This document shows positions 38,916-49,172 of a stretch of 64,000 nucleotides of DNA, piece by piece; position 1 is the first letter of the stretch; every line of letters begins with the position of its first letter. Origin of the DNA: Paracoccus sulfuroxidans (GTDB lineage: Bacteria > Pseudomonadota > Alphaproteobacteria > Rhodobacterales > Rhodobacteraceae). The position numbers and the translations under genes are program-made. The stretch covers positions 124,001 to 188,000 of the forward strand of contig NZ_VLKU01000009.1 in assembly GCF_007830335.1 (NCBI RefSeq), written 5' to 3'. Under the pieces are notes generated by a model. The model did no database searches and had not been told where the DNA came from. It was given only the letters and a program-made list of their open reading frames with translations.

Positions 38916-40124
38916 TCAGTCCAGCCGGATCGCCGCCATGATGGGCCCGGTCGGTTGCGCATCCTTCCCCTCGCCCAATTGCTGGGCGATGATCGCATGC
39001 CGGGTGTCGTCAGGATAGGCGCTGCCGCCCTTCCCCGAGGGATCGGGGCGTACGGTCAGCCGCACGGGCGCACGCCCGTTCCAGCGCGCGACCGGATCGA
39101 CCGCCAGCACCACGTTGCGATAGACCATGGTCAGGCCACGGTTTTCGCCCGCCTTGATCTCCAGCTCGCGCTTGGGGGCATAGCGGATCAGCAGAATCGC
39201 GATGTCGCGGCGGGCGGGCGCACGGGGCGTCAGCTCGATCTGATAGCCGTCGTCCTTCTCGACCGAGTTGACCGACAGCGCGACGGGTCGCGCCATCTGC
39301 GCGTCGACCACCGACAGAAGGTCCGCCGGGCGCAGCCCGATCAGCGTATCCGTGCCGCCGATGATGACCTGCGGCGTATAGACCGAACGCTCGCCCACGG
39401 CGCGGGCATAAGCCTGCTGGCGCAGGGTGAACTCGGGGCGGGCGAATTCATCGGCCCAGCCCAGATAGTCCCAGTAATCCACATGCCAGGACAGCGTCAG
39501 CACGTCGGGATTGTCGGCCAGCTCATTCATCATCTCATCGGCGGGCGGGCAGGAGGAGCAGCCTTGCGAGGTGAACAGCTCGACCACGACCGGCGGGTGC
39601 ATCATCGGCCCCATCCGCCGGGCCTGCGCGGCCGGAGCCGAGGGCGAGGCCACGAAGGAGTTCCGCAGGGCGTCGGAGGAATAAGGGGCATCTTCCTTGG
39701 GCGCTTCGATCAGGCCGACGATGCCGTCATCTTCGACCTCGCCCCCAGAAACGCCCCCTGAAACGCGCTCCCCGTCATCAAAGCTGCCCGACGCGCCCAT
39801 GGTCTCAAGCCCGGTCTCGGCATCACCTGCCGGATCATCTGCGTCGATTTCGCCGCCCGTGGTGGTCGTGCCGTCGGTGGTGGTGTCGCCGCCGTCATCG
39901 GAATCGGTCGCACCGGCCCCATCCTCGCCCGTATCGCCGCCATCGGTGTCGGTCGACGTCGAGGTCTCTGCGCCCATCCCTGCGTCCGAGGAGGTGCCCC
40001 CCTCTTCCGCCAGCACGGGCTGTGCCAGCCACAGCGCCGCCAGCGCCGCCGCAAAGGTCAGGCGCAGCGCCCGCGCGCCATGCAGGGCTTTCGCATCCCT
40101 GTTGCAGTCAGCAACCATAATCAT
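38916..40124 (-). CDS. Secreted DUF1223 protein with thioredoxin-like motif and acidic linker
   Basis: A 402-aa protein with a signal peptide (hydrophobic run ending AQPVLA-E) and then about 90 residues of Ser/Thr/Asp/Gly-rich low complexity (39719-40004). The DUF1223 domain follows, starting VVVELFTSQGCSSCPPADEMM. CSSC is a thioredoxin-like redox pair, and SWHVDYWDYLGWAD is a family signature. DUF1223 proteins usually lack such a long linker. Function unknown, probably a periplasmic or envelope redox protein. The ATG at 40118 is an alternative start. It diverges from acnA. Confidence 0.82.
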   Translation of the reverse strand: MIMVADCNRDAKALHGARALRLTFAAALAALWLAQPVLAEEGGTSSDAGMGAETSTSTDTDGGDTGEDGAGATDSDDGGDTTTDGTTTTGGEIDADDPAGDAETGLETMGASGSFDDGERVSGGVSGGEVEDDGIVGLIEAPKEDAPYSSDALRNSFVASPSAPAAQARRMGPMMHPPVVVELFTSQGCSSCPPADEMMNELADNPDVLTLSWHVDYWDYLGWADEFARPEFTLRQQAYARAVGERSVYTPQVIIGGTDTLIGLRPADLLSVVDAQMARPVALSVNSVEKDDGYQIELTPRAPARRDIAILLIRYAPKRELEIKAGENRGLTMVYRNVVLAVDPVARWNGRAPVRLTVRPDPSGKGGSAYPDDTRHAIIAQQLGEGKDAQPTGPIMAAIRLD

Positions 40125-40235
40125 GCAGATCCGTTGAATTCATATCTTCAACTAACCCCCGACGCAGACGACTCTCAAATCAAGGCTTTGTTAGCCGGGC
40201 CGCGACCCAGTTCACTGTGTCTTGAAAAACACGGC

Positions 40236-40278
40236 TTGAAATCCGCTGCATTATTCGGCATACAATCGCATACAATCG
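40236..40278 (+). promoter_or_regulatory. Upstream region of acnA with tandem repeat and possible promoter
   Basis: TTGAAA at 40236-40241 is followed 19 bases on by TACAAT at 40261-40266. CATACAATCG occurs twice in tandem (40259-40268, 40269-40278), so a second -10-like TACAAT lies 10 bases later. One helical turn between copies also fits a regulator site. Confidence 0.35.
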
Positions 40279-40370
40279 ACAGCCAGACCTCTTGATCCGA
40301 TGCCAGAAAAGGGGCATTTGGCTGCCAGAACACCCCATACAGCCACCTTTCAAGGATAGGGAGCCCGGTC

Positions 40371-43142
<2,772 letters not shown>

Positions 43143-43159
43143 GCAGACGGACGAAACCA

Positions 43160-43187
43160 AAAAGGCCCCGGATTTCCGGGGCCTTTT
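43160..43187 (+). terminator. Bidirectional intrinsic terminator of acnA
   Basis: AAAAGGCCCCGG (43160-43171) pairs with CCGGGGCCTTTT (43176-43187), loop ATTT. A and T runs on both sides serve acnA (+) and the convergent secreted protein gene (-). Confidence 0.92.
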
Positions 43188-43191
43188 GCGA

Positions 43192-43974
43192 TCATTCCTT
43201 AGGCTGGGCCGGATCTGGCGCGGCGGCGGGCGCCTCAACCGGCGGCGGCAGAGGAGAGCTCCAGACCACATCATCGCCGGGCTTGGCTGCAGGCATATCC
43301 TCGGGCCGGGGCTCGTAGGGCTGGGGCTCGGGCAAGGGATCATCGGCGATCACCGCCGATTGCGGCCCGTCCGAGCAATACCACAGCGCCCCGCCTGTCG
43401 CCGCCGCGCCGATCAGCACCGCCCCCGCCGCAACCGGCGATGAGGCGAGACCGGCAGCCGCAGCCCCTGCCCCCTCGATCGTTCCGGCCAGCTGCCCGGT
43501 CGTCGCGCTCAGCAGGACCGCACCGGGCCGCTGCGTCACGGCATCATAGCCCGCCGTCGCCATCGCATTCGCGCCCTGGAAGGCCACGGCCTTGGTGGAA
43601 TTGACCCGCTGGCAGAAGGTCACGCGGCAGACCGCATTGGCCTTTCGCGGCCCCAGCCGCGCGCCCAGATAGGTGTCGCTCGCCCCGTCCCACAGCAGGC
43701 AATAGCTGCCATCATCGGCGACCGAATTGCGCCGCAGGATCTCGCGCAGCGTCACATATCCCGGGCATGACACCTTGCCCCATTTCGAAAAGCGGTTCTC
43801 GATCACGCCCACATTGTCACGATAGGCCTGATCGCGGACATAGTTGATCTCGGTCCGCTCGCCCTGGATCGAGGTCTCGCAGCTCCACAGCCGCTCATCC
43901 CGAGCGCCGGTCTGCGCCTGCACCATGCCCGCCGCCATCAGGCTCAGACAGGCGCTCAGGGTCAGGGTCCTCAT
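43192..43974 (-). CDS. Secreted hypothetical protein with proline-rich tail
   Basis: A 260-aa protein with a cleavable signal (LSLMAAGMVQA-Q), a cysteine-containing middle part (LWSCETSIQG, KVSCPGYVTLRE, YCLLWDG, CRVTFCQR; perhaps disulfides), a hydrophobic Ala/Gly stretch (about residues 180-205) and a Pro/Glu/Ala-rich C-terminal tail. I do not recognise the family. The ATG at 43974 has GGAGG five bases upstream on the minus strand, which favours it over the longer frames to 43989 or 44139. It converges on acnA. Confidence 0.7.
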   Translation of the reverse strand: MRTLTLSACLSLMAAGMVQAQTGARDERLWSCETSIQGERTEINYVRDQAYRDNVGVIENRFSKWGKVSCPGYVTLREILRRNSVADDGSYCLLWDGASDTYLGARLGPRKANAVCRVTFCQRVNSTKAVAFQGANAMATAGYDAVTQRPGAVLLSATTGQLAGTIEGAGAAAAGLASSPVAAGAVLIGAAATGGALWYCSDGPQSAVIADDPLPEPQPYEPRPEDMPAAKPGDDVVWSSPLPPPVEAPAAAPDPAQPKE

Positions 43975-44126
43975 CTTGGCCTCCAGCATTCGCATCTCAC
44001 CCATTTCTGGGCCAGCGGCCCAAAACTTGCAATCCGCTGCGCCGAAAGTTGAAGCGGCGTGACCACCCTGCCGCACCAGATTTCTCTGTTGCCCAAATAC
44101 CCAAAGAACCCGGCCTCGCCACAACG

Positions 44127-44153
44127 AAAAAGGCCGCACCCGAAGGCGCGGCC
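44127..44153 (-). terminator. Intrinsic terminator of rpsD
   Basis: Read on the minus strand, GGCCGC (44153-44148) pairs with GCGGCC (44137-44132), inner GCCTTCGGGT, followed by five Ts. It resembles the rpmG terminator. Confidence 0.88.
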
Positions 44154-44177
44154 AAATCTTCGAACGATCTCTCGGGA

Positions 44178-44798
44178 TCAGTTCTGAGCGTAGAATTCGA
44201 CGACCAGGTTCGGTTCCATGATCACGGCGTAGGGAACGTCGCCAAGAGCCGGGGTGCGAACGAAGCTCGCGGTCATCTTGTTGTGGTCGACTTCCAGATA
44301 GTCCGGAACGTCACGCTCGGTCAGGGCAACGGCTTCCAGCACGATGGCCAGCTGACGCGACTTCTCGCGGATCGAGACGACATCGCCTTCCTTCACGCGG
44401 TAGGAGGCGATGTTCACGCGCTTGCCGTTCACTTCGACATGGCCGTGGTTCACGAACTGACGGGCGGCGAAGATGGTCGGAACGAATTTCGCGCGATAGA
44501 CGACGGCGTCCAGACGGCGCTCCAGCAGACCGATCAGGTTTTCACCGGTGTCGCCCTTGACGCGTTCGGCTTCCGCATAGATGCGGCGGAACTGCTTCTC
44601 GGTCAGGTCGCCGTAGTAACCTTTGAGTTTCTGCTTCGCACGCAGCTGGGTCCCGAAGTCCGACAGCTTGTTCTTGCGACGCTGGCCGTGCTGGCCGGGG
44701 CCATATTCGCGGCGGTTGACGGGCGACTTGGCGCGGCCCCAGATATTTTCGCCCATACGGCGATCAAGTTTGTACTTGGCAGCTGTGCGTTTGGTCAC
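44178..44798 (-). CDS. rpsD: 30S ribosomal protein S4
   Basis: Primary 16S rRNA-binding protein that nucleates assembly of the small subunit. The 206-aa protein has the S4 N-terminal domain ([17 protein letters not shown], no zinc cysteines) and the S4 RNA-binding fold ([36 protein letters not shown]). The ATG at 44798 follows AAGGAG on the minus strand. It is not in the alpha operon, as is usual in alphaproteobacteria, and has its own promoter with a leader of about 145 bases. Confidence 0.97.
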   Translation of the reverse strand: MTKRTAAKYKLDRRMGENIWGRAKSPVNRREYGPGQHGQRRKNKLSDFGTQLRAKQKLKGYYGDLTEKQFRRIYAEAERVKGDTGENLIGLLERRLDAVVYRAKFVPTIFAARQFVNHGHVEVNGKRVNIASYRVKEGDVVSIREKSRQLAIVLEAVALTERDVPDYLEVDHNKMTASFVRTPALGDVPYAVIMEPNLVVEFYAQN

Positions 44799-45159
44799 GG
44801 CTGATCTCCTTCACAAATGTCGCTTTGACGGCGGGTCCGGGATCGGTAGCATGCCCCCGGGCCGTCGCAGCATTCGAAGGGCGTTGTCCTCTGGCACGAA
44901 GCCCGACAGGAATCCCCTTGCGGGGGCCACCAACACCAATGAAGCGGCGCTTATACCCGGCATGGGGCCAGAGTCAAGACGCCCGGACCGGGATCAGGTC
45001 GATTGACCGCATCCCCATCCGCTGGATGTCAGATCGCCCATTCCGGGCCGGAAGGAAACCCCTGACAACGCCCGATTGCCCTTCATGTCAGGGCATGTCA
45101 GGGGCTTGAGCCGCGGCCGGTCACGCCCTACATTCAGGAAAGAAGAAAGGCGGCCCGTC
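44799..45159. other. Intergenic region: rpsD leader and upstream region of the Fe-S carrier
   Basis: The left part (44799-44943) is the rpsD leader on the minus strand, with a short CCCC-GCAA-GGGG hairpin. The right part holds CCTGACA (45061-45067) and two tandem CATGTCAGGG copies (45084-45093, 45094-45103). TGTCAGG in each copy is the complement of CCTGACA, so this could be an operator of the downstream gene. No gene is seen. Confidence 0.5.
44950..44977 (-). promoter_or_regulatory. Promoter of rpsD
   Basis: Minus-strand TTGACT (44977-44972), 16-base spacer, TATAAG (44955-44950), predicting a start near 44943 and a leader of about 145 bases. Confidence 0.75.
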
Positions 45160-45531
45160 ATGTTCTCCATCCCCGGCAAGTCCCCTGTCACCATCACCCC
45201 GGCAGCCGAGCGTCAGATCGCCCGGTTGATGACCGGGAAATCGGCGCATGGGCTGCGCATCGGCCTGAAGAAGGGCGGCTGCGCGGGCATGGAATACACG
45301 ATGGAGATGGCCGAGACGCCGAACCCCGCCGATGAGGTCGTGGAACAGGGTGAGGCCCGCGTCCTCATTGCGCCGACCGCGCAGATGTTCCTCTTCGGGA
45401 CCGAGATCGACTATGAGACCGGCCTCCTGGAATCCGGCTTCAAGTTCCGCAACCCGAACGTGACCGAGGCCTGCGGCTGCGGCGAATCCATCCGGTTCGA
45501 GCCCATCGCCGCCCCTGCCCCGACCCGCTGA
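45160..45531 (+). CDS. A-type iron-sulfur cluster carrier (HesB/IscA family)
   Basis: Transfers Fe-S clusters to apo-proteins. The 123-aa protein has the three conserved cysteines C41 (KKGGCAGMEY), C105 and C107 (EACGCGES). The usual length of the family is about 105-125 aa. ErpA, IscA and SufA cannot be told apart here. The ATG at 45160 has AAAGG upstream. The longer frame from 45076 is not supported. Repeats in the upstream region may be regulatory. tpiA follows 124 bases later. Confidence 0.9.
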   Translation: MFSIPGKSPVTITPAAERQIARLMTGKSAHGLRIGLKKGGCAGMEYTMEMAETPNPADEVVEQGEARVLIAPTAQMFLFGTEIDYETGLLESGFKFRNPNVTEACGCGESIRFEPIAAPAPTR

Positions 45532-45655
45532 GCGGCCCTTCCGGCCCACATCCAGACAGTTTGCCGCATGGTGGCGCAAACAGGCGCGCCAGACGCTTGA
45601 TCCCTTCGGCACCTATGCCTAATCCCTGATCCAGATGATAGAACGGGGATAGATC

Positions 45656-46402
45656 ATGGCACCGCGCAAACTCGCCGCTGGAAACTGGAAGATGAACGGA
45701 ACGCTGGCCTCGCTGGCCGAGGTGGACGCGCTTCTCTCCGCGCATCCCGCGCCGGGCTGTGACCTGCTGCTCTGCCCGCCCGCCGTTCTGGTTCATGCTA
45801 TGGCGCAGCGCGCGCAGGGCTCGGCGCTGAAGGTCGGCGGTCAGGATTGCCACGCCAATGCCTCGGGCGCGCATACCGGCGACATCGCCGCGGCCGAGCT
45901 GGCCGATGTCGGCGCCTCCCACGTCATCCTCGGCCATTCCGAGCGTCGCGCCGATCACGGCGAAACCGACGCCCAGGTCGCCGCGAAAGCCATCGCCGCC
46001 CATCAGGCGGGCCTCGTCGCCATCATCTGTGTGGGCGAGACCGAGACACAGCGCGACGCCGGTCAGACGCTTGACGTGATCGCGGCCCAGCTGGCCGGTT
46101 CGGTCCCCGATTGCGCCACCGCCGCCAATACCGTGATCGCCTATGAGCCGGTCTGGGCCATCGGCACCGGCCGCACGCCCACCAATGACCAGATCGCCGA
46201 GGTGCATGCCCTGATGCGCGACAAGCTCTCGGCCCGTTTTGCCGATGGGGCCGATTTCACCCTGCTCTACGGCGGTTCGGTCAAGCCCGGCAACGCCGCC
46301 GAAATCTTCGCCATTCCCCATGTCGAAGGCGCGCTGGTTGGTGGCGCTAGCCTGAAAGCCTCGGATTTCGGGCCGATCGTCGCGGCTCTGGCAGCCGCCT
46401 GA
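45656..46402 (+). CDS. tpiA: Triosephosphate isomerase
   Basis: Interconverts dihydroxyacetone phosphate and glyceraldehyde 3-phosphate in glycolysis and gluconeogenesis. The 248-aa protein has K12 (GNWKMNG), the catalytic histidine in LGHSERR, the catalytic glutamate in [11 protein letters not shown] and the phosphate loop [11 protein letters not shown]. Family length and all key residues are intact. It is followed 141 bases on by metN, probably as a separate transcript. Confidence 0.96.
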   Translation: MAPRKLAAGNWKMNGTLASLAEVDALLSAHPAPGCDLLLCPPAVLVHAMAQRAQGSALKVGGQDCHANASGAHTGDIAAAELADVGASHVILGHSERRADHGETDAQVAAKAIAAHQAGLVAIICVGETETQRDAGQTLDVIAAQLAGSVPDCATAANTVIAYEPVWAIGTGRTPTNDQIAEVHALMRDKLSARFADGADFTLLYGGSVKPGNAAEIFAIPHVEGALVGGASLKASDFGPIVAALAAA

Positions 46403-46520
46403 GCGGAAAATACGACAAAAAAGAACGTCTTTCTGGCTTGCGACGTAAAGTCGGAACGGCATTGCCCCGGCATGCCACGTCAGGCCCTTGCAATATAGGC
46501 CAGATAGCGCTTAGCACATC

Positions 46521-46541
46521 GCCTTGACAGACAAGGCAAGG
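46521..46541 (+). promoter_or_regulatory. Hairpin covering the metN ribosome-binding site
   Basis: GCCTTG (46521-46526) pairs with CAAGGC (46532-46537), which contains the AAGG (46533-46536) at proper distance from the metN ATG (46544). Translation could be controlled by opening this hairpin. Confidence 0.4.
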
Positions 46542-46543
46542 CG

Positions 46544-47593
46544 ATGGCTGAGGCAGCAATTTCATTCCAGGGCGTGACCCGCCGCTATCCGCAGAAAAAG
46601 GGCAGCGGCGATGTCATCGCGCTGCAGGACATCTGGCTGGACGTGCCGCAAGGCGCGGTGACGGGGATCATCGGCCGGTCGGGCGCGGGCAAGTCGACGC
46701 TGCTGCGCATGGTGAACGGGCTCGAGCGGCCCTCCTCGGGCAAGGTCATCGTGAACGGCCACAACGTGGGCGAGGCAGATCCCGCCGCCCTGCGCGCGAT
46801 CCGGCGCGAGGTCGGGATGATCTTCCAGCACTTCAACTTGCTGGCCATGCGCTCGGTCTATGACAACATCGCCCTGCCGCTTGAGATCGCGGGCGTCGAC
46901 AGCGCCCGCATCAAGCCCCGCGTGAATGAGCTGATCGAGCTCGTTGGCCTCACGCAACAGGCCGCGCGCTATCCGGCGGAACTCTCGGGCGGTCAGAAAC
47001 AGCGCGTGGGCATCGCCCGGGCCCTGGCCACGAACCCCCGCGTCCTTCTGTCGGATGAGGCCACCTCGGCGCTTGACCCCGACACCACGCGGCAGGTGCT
47101 GGCGCTTCTCAAGGACATCAACCGCGAACTGGGCCTGACCATCCTGCTCATCACGCATGAGATGGCGGTGGTGCGCGACATCGGCACCCATGTCGCGGTG
47201 ATCGAGAACGGCCAGATCGTCGAATCCGGCGAAACCTATGACGTCTTCTCGCGCCCGCAACACGCCACCACGCGCTCTTTCCTGACCGGGGTGACCGGCG
47301 TCGCGGTGCCGCATTTCATCGCCGACCGCATGACGGCCGAGCCCCGCTCGGCTGATGACGAAACCGTCGTCCAGATTACCTTCGTCGGGCCCCATGCCAC
47401 CGATCCGATGCTGGCGCGGCTGACCGCCGAACTGGGCGTCAGCGTCAACATCATGGCCGGCGCCATCGAGGAAATCGGCGACAAGCCCTTCGGCAGCCTG
47501 ATCGTGGGCCTGCCCGCGTCCCGCACGGCCGAGGCGCGCGCCTTCCTTGAACAGCACGGACTTTTCACCGAGGTGCTTGGCCATGTCAGCTAA
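46544..47593 (+). CDS. metN: Methionine ABC transporter ATP-binding protein MetN
   Basis: ATPase of the high-affinity methionine importer. The 349-aa protein has Walker A GRSGAGKSTLL, signature ELSGGQKQRVGIARAL, Walker B VLLSDEATSALDPD and the switch histidine in ITHEM. The C-terminal NIL domain (about residues 270-345) senses internal methionine in this family. Its 3' end overlaps metI by 11 bases. The leader contains small hairpins, one of which covers the ribosome site. Confidence 0.94.
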   Translation: MAEAAISFQGVTRRYPQKKGSGDVIALQDIWLDVPQGAVTGIIGRSGAGKSTLLRMVNGLERPSSGKVIVNGHNVGEADPAALRAIRREVGMIFQHFNLLAMRSVYDNIALPLEIAGVDSARIKPRVNELIELVGLTQQAARYPAELSGGQKQRVGIARALATNPRVLLSDEATSALDPDTTRQVLALLKDINRELGLTILLITHEMAVVRDIGTHVAVIENGQIVESGETYDVFSRPQHATTRSFLTGVTGVAVPHFIADRMTAEPRSADDETVVQITFVGPHATDPMLARLTAELGVSVNIMAGAIEEIGDKPFGSLIVGLPASRTAEARAFLEQHGLFTEVLGHVS

Positions 47594-48257
47594 CCTGATC
47601 CAGCTTCTCTGGGACTCGACCCTGCAGACGCTCTACATGGTCGCAATCGCCACCCTGCTTGGCACGCTGATCGGCGGCCCGCTGGGGATCTTCCTTGCCA
47701 CCTCGCGCCGGGGCGAGCTTTACTCGTCCCCCATCGCCAATACGGTCGTGGGGCTGGTGGTGAACGCCGCGCGCTCGATCCCCTTCATCATCCTCGCGGT
47801 CGCGATCATCCCCTTCACCCGCTGGATCGTCGGCACCGCTATCGGTACCAGTGCCGCCATCGTGCCGCTGACCATCGCCGTCGCCCCTTTCATCGCCCGG
47901 CTGATCGAATCCTCGATCCGCGAGGTCGACAGCGGTCTGATCGAGGCCGCCCGCTCGATGGGCGCGACGCCCGCGCAGATCGTGCGCAAGGTCCTGCTGC
48001 CCGAGGCGATGCCCAGCATCGTGCTGGGCCTGACCTTGGCCATCGTCAGCCTGATCGGCTTCACCGCCATGGTCGGCACCATCGGCGGCAAGGGCCTCGG
48101 CGATCTTGGCATCCGCTACGGCTACCAGCGCTTCATGCCCGATGTGATGCTGGCCGTGGTCATCATCACCATCGTCATGGTCCAGATCGTCCAGACTCTG
48201 GGCGAATGGATCGCTGCCCGTTTCGACAAGCGCGCGCCCCGCAACCGGGGCCGCTGA
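47583..48257 (+). CDS. metI: Methionine ABC transporter permease MetI
   Basis: Inner-membrane channel of the methionine importer. The 224-aa protein has about five spans and the coupling loop EAARSMGATPAQIVRKVLLPEAMPS that contacts MetN. It ends YQRFMPDVMLAVVIITIVMVQIVQTLGEW, as in MetI. The ATG at 47583 overlaps the end of metN by 11 bases, so the two are translationally coupled. Confidence 0.94.
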   Translation: MSANLIQLLWDSTLQTLYMVAIATLLGTLIGGPLGIFLATSRRGELYSSPIANTVVGLVVNAARSIPFIILAVAIIPFTRWIVGTAIGTSAAIVPLTIAVAPFIARLIESSIREVDSGLIEAARSMGATPAQIVRKVLLPEAMPSIVLGLTLAIVSLIGFTAMVGTIGGKGLGDLGIRYGYQRFMPDVMLAVVIITIVMVQIVQTLGEWIAARFDKRAPRNRGR

Positions 48258-48283
48258 ACCGCTTCATCACCAGGAGAATGCAG

Positions 48284-49066
48284 ATGAAAAAACTCCGTTT
48301 CGCAACCCTGACCGCCGCCGTCGCCCTGTTTGCGGGCATGGCCTCGGCCGAGGATATCAAGGTCGGCGTCTCGGTCGGCGAACATGCCGAGATCATGGAG
48401 CAGGTCCTGCCCATCGCCAAGGAAAAGGGCCTGAACATCGAACTGGTCGAGTTCACCGATTACGTCATGCCGAACCAGGCGCTGGCCGATGGCGACCTCA
48501 ACGCCAACATCTTCCAGCACAAGCCCTATCTCGACCAGCAGATCGCCGACCGCGGCTATGAGATCGCGCCGATCGCGCTGACCTTCACCACCCCGATGGG
48601 CGTCTATTCGGACAAGGTGAAATCGCTCGACGAGCTGGCCGAGGGCGCCAAGATCGCCATTCCGAACGACCCGACCAACGGTGGCCGCGCGCTGCTGCTG
48701 CTGGCGGACAAAGGTCTGATCAAGCTGAAAGACGACATCGGCCTGACGCCGACGCCGCTCGACATCACCGAGAATGCGAAGAAATTCGAATTCCTCGAAC
48801 TGGATGCGGCGCAACTCCCGCGCTCGCTGGCCGATACCGATATCGCGGTGATCAACACCAACTACGCGCTTGAGGCCGATCTCGACCCCAACACCGACGC
48901 CATCGCCATCGAGAATGCCGAAGGCCCCTATGCCAATATCATCGTGATCCGCAAATCCGATGAGGGCGCGGAATGGGCCAAGCAACTGGTCGAGGCCTAT
49001 CACGACCCGGCGATCAAGAAGTTCATCGAAGAGAAATACAAAGGCGCGGTCATCCCCGCCTTCTGA
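48284..49066 (+). CDS. metQ: Methionine-binding protein MetQ (NlpA family)
   Basis: Periplasmic receptor of the MetNIQ importer. The 260-aa protein has a signal peptide with ordinary cleavage (FAGMASA-E) and no lipobox cysteine, so it is soluble, unlike the E. coli lipoprotein. It has IKVGVSVGEHAEIMEQV, FQHKPYLDQQ and the methionine-site segment IPNDPTNGGRALLLL. Of two close ATGs, 48284 has AGGAG (48272-48276) at 7 bases, while 48278 is too close. Confidence 0.93.
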   Translation: MKKLRFATLTAAVALFAGMASAEDIKVGVSVGEHAEIMEQVLPIAKEKGLNIELVEFTDYVMPNQALADGDLNANIFQHKPYLDQQIADRGYEIAPIALTFTTPMGVYSDKVKSLDELAEGAKIAIPNDPTNGGRALLLLADKGLIKLKDDIGLTPTPLDITENAKKFEFLELDAAQLPRSLADTDIAVINTNYALEADLDPNTDAIAIENAEGPYANIIVIRKSDEGAEWAKQLVEAYHDPAIKKFIEEKYKGAVIPAF

Positions 49067-49114
49067 TCCGGCCACCTATCTCCGGCCCCGAATTTCTTCG
49101 TTGCCCAAATACCC

Positions 49115-49152
49115 AAAAAAAGCGCGCGCCCGGCATCCCGCCCGGCGCGCGC
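49115..49152 (-). terminator. Intrinsic terminator of the CoA-transferase gene
   Basis: A GC-rich stem of 13 pairs with one mismatch (49152-49140 with 49134-49122), loop GGGAT, followed on the minus strand by seven Ts. It lies between the converging metQ and CoA-transferase genes. Its T run merges with the repeated 18-mer at 49100-49117. Confidence 0.85.
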
Positions 49153-49172
49153 ATTCCGTCAGGGACGACCCG

